64,000 bases of DNA from the NCBI RefSeq assembly GCF_052857255.1, contig NC_135500.1, forward strand, positions 104,350,048-104,414,047, given 5' to 3'. The notes under the pieces are model-generated. The model was given only the letters and a program-made list of their open reading frames with translations. It searched no databases and was not told the origin of the DNA. A program made the translations under genes and the position numbers. Shown piece after piece: positions 57,400-64,000 of the stretch. This DNA comes from Amblyomma americanum. Its lineage: Eukaryota; Arthropoda; Arachnida; Ixodida; Ixodidae. Every line of letters begins with the position of its first letter. Positions within the stretch are counted from its first letter, which is position 1.

Positions 57400-58285
57400 A
57401 CTCATTTCTGAAATTTAGTAAGGCAGCCGAAATTAAACAGTCCTTTTTGCTTATTTAGACTACTGCAAACACTGCAAACACCGTTTTGCACTAGTCGACC
57501 ACTCTATAAATTTTCTTTGCTTTGGCGCAGGCTATCCGCTATGCATTGGATATTCAATACTGCATTTGGTTGGAAAAATTATTTCCGGAATCGCACTTTG
57601 TTGCAGTGTTGGTCCGGTAGAGGCCACAACGTGTGCTATAGTCCTTTCGTTGAAAGGCAACAAAGCTCTGATGACGAGGCAAGGGGTACAGTGGCGGATA
57701 TTAGCAAGCCTGAACGTGCAACGTTTTTCTGATAGGTCGCATATGCAATAAAGCAAACATGGAAGAGTTTTGACAACGCTTAACAGACCACATTCATTGC
57801 TCCCCGGGCAAAACGTTAGCAGTGAAGTTTCAACTTCTCGGTTTAGTTAAACTCTGGAGCGCGAAGGGTTTTCAATATGACAAAGCGCATGCCATCATAA
57901 AGAAACCAGTAGTATGATACATAGATTGGCATTTGGCACCACCTTTGTATAGACCTCAATGATGGTTGTTTGGTAATAATTTGCTGTTGATGATATTCTT
58001 TTTCCCTGCAGCCGCTGCCATTGTAGACGTTTCTTCTATGGGAGGTGGAGCCTGCCAAACCCTAAAACCGTAGCTTTTTTTCTCGCCTTCCTTATCACAG
58101 TTTGCTGTACAACATTATATTCGTATGTTTCTATCATCCAAAATTTTGACTGTGGAACAATAAAAAAATTCAAACTCAAATGACACCTTTAAGCCTTATT
58201 ATCATCGATTGCTTACCGTGTTTCTTAGTATGCAAATGAGCTAGGCATTCTGTTCTGCTCTTTGCAAACTACTTTCCAACATAAA
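57400..58285. other. intronic, nothing recognised
   Basis: Intron of the receptor gene between exons at 50.9 and 58.3 kb. Confidence 0.5.
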
Positions 58286-58292
58286 TGCTCAC

Positions 58293-58451
58293 CTTCCAGT
58301 CGAAGGTCAGTATGTACCCGAAGACGTTCGAAGTGCTGACGTCGCTAGCTGACAGGATGCCAAATGGCACGTAGATAATGGTTGGGCTGTATTCTCCAAC
58401 CGCATAACGACTGTAAGACTGGATCAAAGGCATGATGGTCATGTCGACCTC
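58293..58451 (-). CDS. ionotropic receptor, S1 second exon
   Basis: The acceptor TACTCACAG then GAG and the donor AAG|GTGAGC give a 53-codon exon, phase 0 at both ends. Translation: EVDMTIMPLIQSYSRYAVGE, then YSPTIIYVPFGILSAS, ending FGYILTFDWK. It matches lobe S1 of iGluRs up to TM1. SRYAVGEYS aligns with the R..VIDFS block; the Arg that binds the ligand carboxylate in iGluRs is present, and the Thr three residues before it is Ser here. Confidence 0.92.
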
Positions 58452-58459
58452 CTGTGAGT

Positions 58460-61250
58460 AAAAAAATCATGCAATGCTCTCACTAGGCAAAGCCTGCAAA
58501 TAATGAAATTTTGGCAGCGGTAATTTAACAACTCCTGTAGTTTTATGCAGAAACATGCAGTGAATTATTAAAATTGCAAGTATTTCCCCACACTAGCTAA
58601 GTTTTCACACCAACATGTATGTAATATAAAATTCGGAAGCTGCTTGTGTGCGCGAAACAAACGTCTTATTTTATTGTCAAACGTGATCAACTGAAATTGC
58701 AACGGATGTATTTCCACGCAGACATGGGTTGCATTGCGACTTAATGAACATGTGCGACCTAGTTACTCAGCTAATTGCTGTTTTCAAGTCACAAAGGCTA
58801 CTTTTGAGAGATTCAAAAAGGGGCGATGTAAAATAAAATTCTCTGCCTATGAAATACTGTACAACGGCCCTGGCGTATTTCAACATCATATAACTGTGCC
58901 CCTCTTGCAAATATATTTAGTATATAGTGAGTTGCATGTCATTTTCATATGTTCTCGAAATAGGCACAGATTCTAAATCTTTCTTTTTTTTAGCATTTTT
59001 CGTCCTTGCACTGTTGTCAGGCTTCACATCGGCTGAATGGTTGTGCACGGAGAGTGAGACCCTTCTTTCAATCAGTGCTGCCTTTCAAAGAGAACACCAT
59101 GCGTATCAGTTAAATTGTTTCTCTTCCTCGAACACAGGGCAATGTTGTAGGTGTAGAAACATAGCGACTGGCTTAGAGCGTTCTTCTTATTTCCAATGAG
59201 TAGAACTGGCGAAAACATGGAAATGCGCCTGTAAGTGCAGTGTCAGCACGGAACGCGTAAAAAGGGCACATTAAGTGTATTTTGTGACCTTCTTTATTGG
59301 TCGCACATGAGAATTTGGGAGTGCATGTTTGCCAGCTATCCACTCAGAACCGCATCAAATGAAGCCGTTCGGTGTAGACAGTGGAGCGCTAAGTATAGAG
59401 CGCTTTACTGAAACCTGACAACTCTAGGAGAGGTTTCGTAATTGAGGCATTCTCGCATACAAAAAGAATTACAGAGCCACTTAGAACGTAATTTTTCCAG
59501 GGAGAAATTCATAACTATCTTACAATCACCGCTCCATTAGCAAAATTTGGACATGACGGCTGTCCTACTGCACGCTAAGGGTCTCATTTTGACGTGCCAA
59601 AGGTGACCATTACTTGTAATCCGTATGCATTTGTGATGTATGTGAAGCATATCGGTTCCTTATCCTCCGGGTGCTATGCACGCCATGTACAAACGTAAAT
59701 TGCCACACTGCATCTGTGCACTTGAGCCTCTCTAATGATGATATTGTGCTTACAAACATAAAACTACCTTCAGTAGTTAGTAAAACTCAGTTGAAATGTG
59801 TCTGTGCTATTAGGCCAAAGAAACGGAGGTAAACCTCTTGTGTGAAATAATCAATATCGCCAGAGGACGACGTCCTGGAGTGCTGTTATAGCTAACTGAC
59901 TTATGTTTGTTTCCAAACATTTATGGGTTTGACTCACACGATTTTTATTTCGCGAAAATATGGCGCTAGATCATTCGTTCCCTCGTTCACGAAGAAGAAT
60001 CGTCATTTCATACTATAAATTACTTTAAATTGCGTCTGTTTTCTTTCTTATGCTGCACAAGGTAAGCAATCGTGCAAGAAACAGAAGGCAAATCTTTCTC
60101 AATGAAAAATATATATAAAAAAAATTTGCTATTCTAACGGCGAGATCACTTAATGAAAAACTTTTCTGTTACATTTTTGTAGAACGTTTTTGTAAGGCAG
60201 ATTCGGTATATGATTTGCAATACCGCGCTGCAAAAGCAGAAAAAAATAATTCCGCAACGGTGATACTCGAACAATCTATACTGTAAGAAATTCATGAATG
60301 CGTAATGTGTGATTTTATAACTTCTGTTTACTGGAGATCCAGAAACCTGTAAACGAAGTGATATATGCCGAGCAGAAAGACATAATAAGTGGATCTCCGA
60401 AAATATATATGCTCAAACATTCCAGTCGTGGGAAATTCGGAACCAAATGGGAAATTATTTACAACCCATTGCAACCACCCGCACGAGAAAATGTGCGCTG
60501 GGGTGAAATCCGAAAGCCACTGAGCAGAATTATTATACCATTGCAAATTACTACGCACTTTTCTTAATGTAAAGCTTGTATTAAGGGCCGTCCAAACACC
60601 CAATTCGCGTATGCAAAGTAATTAGACCCTATCTTTTAACAAAACTGCGGACGTCGCTGAATATGGTTTGGGGAGCCTACCACAGCAAGATACCTATGGA
60701 ACCAGTCAAAGAAGAAAAACACAGTACACTGATAATTTTAAAGCCTAGTTTCTCTATAAAGGTCGAGCACACTAAGATAATTCGAGGACGTTAGATGAGA
60801 TGGTGTACTTCCTACACGCACGTCCACAATCTGCTCAAGAGAGCAATGAGTATGCTATATTTGCTTTCTCATTGATTTTTCACCCCATGACGGGTCTTCA
60901 AAGCCTCAGCTGCTCCTGACGCGCAGAAGCCTTTCCTAATGGGTGAAGAACAGACTGCTGCTCAGACCATGGTGAACCTAGAATAGCAATTAAATACGTA
61001 TGCAGAAAACATGCCCGCAGATGGCACAGGATACTTTCGTTTTTTTCTTGCAATCCCGCATCGATTTGTAAGGTAATATGTTACAAGGCTATACTTAGAA
61101 TGGCCTTTGATACCCGACTTTGAAAGAGACTTTCAAAGAAGACACGTCTGGTTGTGCTTGGTTGCATCATCGGATACCAGCGTCAGCTCTGTGGCACGAA
61201 TAACTCTAATGGAGCACCACTATACAAAATATTGTCAGCAGCACAGTACG
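58460..61250. other. intron of the receptor gene
   Basis: A 2.8-kb AT-rich intron between the two S1 exons. No other feature is supported. Confidence 0.6.
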
Positions 61251-61253
61251 TAC

Positions 61254-61344
61254 CTTCCTTTGCACCAGGCCAACCATGCCGGTCCACGTGCCGTTGGAAA
61301 GGCAGACACCCACCTGACCATCGTCAGGGAGGGTTGCTTCATAT
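61254..61344 (-). CDS. ionotropic receptor, S1 first recognised exon
   Basis: The acceptor CGAGCAG and the donor AGGAAG|GTACGT; 91 bp, with one base completing a codon from an unseen upstream exon and then 30 codons. Translation: YEATLPDDGQVGVCLSNGTW, then TGMVGLVQRK. The DG..G....NGTW.GMVG pattern is the iGluR/IR S1 signature. It joins phase 0 to EVDM in the next exon. Upstream exons (amino-terminal part and signal peptide) must lie past 64 kb; I find none between 61345 and 64000. Confidence 0.85.
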
Positions 61345-61823
61345 CTGCTCGAAATAAATTGCCGTCGTTACTTTCAATCGTCGAAGCAACAAAGTATATG
61401 CAAAATTTGGTCTCTCAGCAATAACGTATATTCGACTAGCATTCCTTCACCTATAAGCCCTGCGATCATATGTGTATGTTTTTATGCGAGCGCAGGCGGA
61501 AACGAAAAAAAAATTTCCTGTGTCCTAAGTTTTCACATTTTGTTATTCGTCCATGCGCCTTTATTACTGCGCTGTGAACCCTCTAAAACATATTGCACAA
61601 CAAAGAAGCTTGGCTGAGTAATGGCTCAAGGAAGTTAGCTGTGCCCTTGTTTATTCCTACTCATTTACAACCTTTAGCAAAGCTTGCTACCTAATAAAGT
61701 TTGTTTCTTAATGAGGCTTCACCTCCCTCCCCTGAAAAACTGCCATGCATGGCCCGCCAATGAGGTTTTAGCATTCCATCGGCTTCTTAGAACAAAGTCA
61801 CCGAATCGAAACGACCGCAAATA
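61345..61823. other. AT-rich intron, nothing recognised
   Basis: Presumed intron upstream of the S1 exon. No feature supported. Confidence 0.5.
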
Positions 61824-63160
61824 CACCTTTGAGCGTAAAGTTTTGAGACTGAGTTTATTAAAAAATGTGTTTAACATTGAAATCATTTGTGCAGCACCGC
61901 TTTGAAATAGTCTTCCTTGTGGTCTGTACAAAGCTTTAAACGCTTCTTGAGATCTTGGAAACAGTTCGAAAACGCTTCTTTTGGCAGGGCTGTCAGCTCA
62001 TTTGTCGTGGCTGTTGAATGAACTCCACGCTCCTCATCCAACGACCTTTTAGGGCTCTCTTCACACGAGGAAACAGTAAAAAATCGCATGGGGAGAGATC
62101 AGGCGAGTACGGCGGATGGACACGTACAGTAATGCGGTCCTTGGCGAGAACTGTCGTCATGCTGAGAGCAGTGTGCGGCCTGGCGTTATCGTGGAGAAGG
62201 CTCCATTGTCTAGATGCCCATAAGTCAGGGCGACAGCATCGCAGTGCCTCACGCATGTGTTGGAGCACGCGGATATAAACCTCCTGATTCAACATCTGCC
62301 CTTGTGGGACGAACTCGTGGTGTATGACACCTCTGGCATAAAAAAAATCAGCATCGTCTTTGTTTTGGTCTTCTGTCGCCGCACCTTTCTCGACACCGAA
62401 GAGCTTGTGGAGCGCCATTCGGCGCTCTGCCTCTTTCTTTGAGGATCGTATTGAAAGTGCCACGTTTCGTCTTCAGAAATTATGCTGTCGACGAATGTAG
62501 CATCCTTATCTTCCTCTGAGAGCAAATCAGCGCTCAATGATGCCCGCGTGCCCTTCGGGTCCTGTTTGAAGAAGTGGGGCACAATTCTGGCATTGAGCTT
62601 TGATTTCCCACAGTTCTCACGCAAAATAAGGTGGCATGTTGTCTTACTAATGTCGAGAGCATTTGATAGCATATGAACTGTAATCGTACGGTCTTGCTAC
62701 ACAATTTCCCTGATCTGAGCCACGTTGTATACATTCCGTGATGTTGAGGGGTGCCTCTGCTTTGTGTCGTCTTTCACCGACGTTCTCCTCGAAACAAACG
62801 TCTTGTGCCACTAAAAGCTCGCGGCCGCGATAATGTCTCATTGCCGTAAGCGTCAGGAAGGAGCTCATACATCTGTTTAGCTGTCTTGACAAGCTTCACA
62901 CACAGTTTTAGGTTTACACGGTGTTCGAGGTGGACGTCTATCTCTTTGCATTCAATCGCAGTACAGTGCGCAGACGACTAGTGACAGCGTGTTTTTCTAC
63001 AAGTAGTGCTATCTAGCGGCTGCCACAGCAGTTAACAAAAATAGCTCGGGTTAGCCCGAAAAGATGGCGCTACACATACGCACCAACATTTTTTTTTTTT
63101 TTCGGAATCATTTCTAGTGAAAAAAATACACCAGTCTTGAAACTTTACGGAGAAAGGTTG
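61824..63160 (-). mobile_element. mariner element, complete ends
   Basis: 1,337 bp, the usual mariner size. Left end CACCTTTGAGCGTAAAGTTT and the inverse of the right end CAACCTTTCTCCGTAAAGTT match over about 40 bp. TA flanks both ends (61822-61823 and 63161-63162). It carries a minus-strand transposase. Confidence 0.9.
61883..62960 (-). pseudogene. mariner transposase, frameshifted
   Basis: Pieces in order: EHRVNLKLCVKLVKTAKQMY (helix-turn-helix start, about 62925-62865), NALDISKTTCHLILRENCGK, ISEDETWHFQYDP with first Asp (about 62487), HDNARPHTALSMTTVLAK with second Asp (about 62195), PPYSPDLSPCDFLLFPRVK with third Asp, and LPKEAFSNCFQDLKKRLKL at the end. Between the second and third Asp I count 34 residues, the mariner DD34D spacing. 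At least three frame changes disrupt it, so no active enzyme is made. Confidence 0.85.
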
Positions 63161-63162
63161 TA

Positions 63163-64000
63163 TATAGGAGTGAAAGCAGTTCGTTTCCTCAGCTTGTGCA
63201 GTACAGACGGGAAGGTAGCACGTTAGTTTGAGTGGAACTAAAATTTCGGGAGGAAATGGCAGAAAAATTTGGATTAGCAGCACTAATCTGCATTTATGAA
63301 TAAAATTTTTCATTATTTATACTATAAAAACCCAAGCAACCACTACCTAGCCCCGTATTCTGGAATTTTCGAGGGAACGTAACATAAAGGTTGCATCCAC
63401 TTTCGCGTATATCATTTCTTTATTGACTTATCTTCGCCAAAGCTCTCCCGACATGCTAATCCTAACGATTAGTGAACTTTACTATGTCAATTTTTTTCAA
63501 AGTAAATTTTCAGCAGGACCAAACAAGAACAGTTTAATTTTGCTTAGACTTTCTCACGTCCGATTACAAAACTTAAACAATTTAGAAAACTACACCCTCC
63601 AGCCACATTTAAAAAACCTTAGTTGAAAAAAAAAAGTTTCTATCGACTTATAACAGTTCACCTCCTCCTCTTAAGAATGGCACATAGCTATCGCATCGGT
63701 GCAGCAGTTCCTTTGTTGTCCCTAGCCCCAACTGTGCCAACTCTCTAAGTGGTACCTCACAAGGATTCTACACTGCGTTCTGTCCTTACCCACTTTGCTA
63801 CCAGGCGTATACCACGCGAAGTTTTGGTGCTGCTTGAGTAGTTGGTGTCCTTTATAGAGTGACATAGAGCTGTCTACAATCGCCAATATTTTACACTCTT
63901 CTTCTATACAGAATCTAATCTTTCAATAATCTGTTTTTCTACCTAGTGTACGTCCTGCCTGCTACTTATCGGTCACAGGATAGTTCAGGCACCCGTAGTT
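63163..64000. other. no recognisable feature
   Basis: Right edge of the window. No receptor exon, repeat end or RNA could be supported. A GGTAAGG donor-like word on the minus strand near 63786 has no convincing exon next to it. Confidence 0.4.

Noticed and set aside
60328..60603. 91-residue minus ORF considered as an upstream receptor exon
   Set aside because: No acceptor/donor in correct phase and no S1-like motif; it lies between two exons that already join in phase.
63781..63905. Donor-like GGTAAGG word with short open frame, considered as a receptor or LINE exon
   Set aside because: The translation contains no S1 motif and does not convincingly match a LINE endonuclease.
1..64000. Bacterial operons, CRISPR arrays, phage or plasmid modules
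   Set aside because: No long contiguous ORFs, ribosome-binding-site pattern or spaced direct repeats. Introns and retrotransposons show a eukaryotic chromosome.

Overview
This window is nuclear DNA from an arthropod, most likely an ixodid (hard) tick. The evidence is the absence of any dense prokaryotic gene layout, GT-AG introns, and a repeat load typical of ticks: Ruka-type tRNA-derived SINEs, RTE LINEs ending in GATGAT tails, RNase H-bearing I-like LINEs, a tick-type Ty3/gypsy element, Penelope and mariner. The genus cannot be fixed from sequence alone. All family names come from reading translations and motifs by eye; no database was searched.

The backbone is one host gene on the minus strand, a divergent ionotropic receptor (IR, ionotropic glutamate receptor family). 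I recognise six exons: 61344-61254 and 58451-58293 (ligand-binding lobe S1), 50960-50816 (TM1 and pore), 46062-45845 (TM3 and start of S2), 44310-44024 (rest of S2) and 18348-18027 (TM4, tail and stop). Every junction has GT/AG sites and matching codon phase. The 5' exons lie beyond the right edge. The last intron is about 25.7 kb and holds most of the mobile DNA.

Layout. 1-5.5 kb: a decayed RTE LINE split by a 1.7-kb TA-flanked element with long inverted repeats, then a Ruka SINE. 5.5-6.4 kb: an unidentified coding-like stretch and a small MITE. 7-12.2 kb: a nearly full-length but dead I-like LINE (minus) with two insertions. 12.7-13.7 kb: a CR1/Jockey-like LINE (minus). 15.1-15.8 kb: a 700-bp inverted-repeat element. 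18.0-18.3 kb: last IR exon, with an RTE fragment almost touching its splice acceptor. 18.7-19.1 kb: a possible plus-strand terminal exon. 20-26 kb: LINE and SINE pieces and short repeats. 27.4-43.3 kb: a nested stack in which an I-like LINE is split by a gypsy element (28637-42928, identical-length LTRs, AATC duplication). That gypsy is itself split by about 9 kb containing a PIF/Harbinger element, a Penelope fragment and an inverted-repeat pair. 43.4-44.0 kb: another LINE 3' end. 44-61.4 kb: IR exons and introns, with a hAT-like MITE, a Tigger/pogo remnant, another RTE copy and two orphan exon-like ORFs. 61.8-63.2 kb: a mariner with both ends and TA duplication preserved but a frameshifted transposase.

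No functional RNA gene, CRISPR array or replication origin was seen. The host signal is the IR gene plus a few weak candidate exons; nearly everything else is transposon sequence at different stages of decay.
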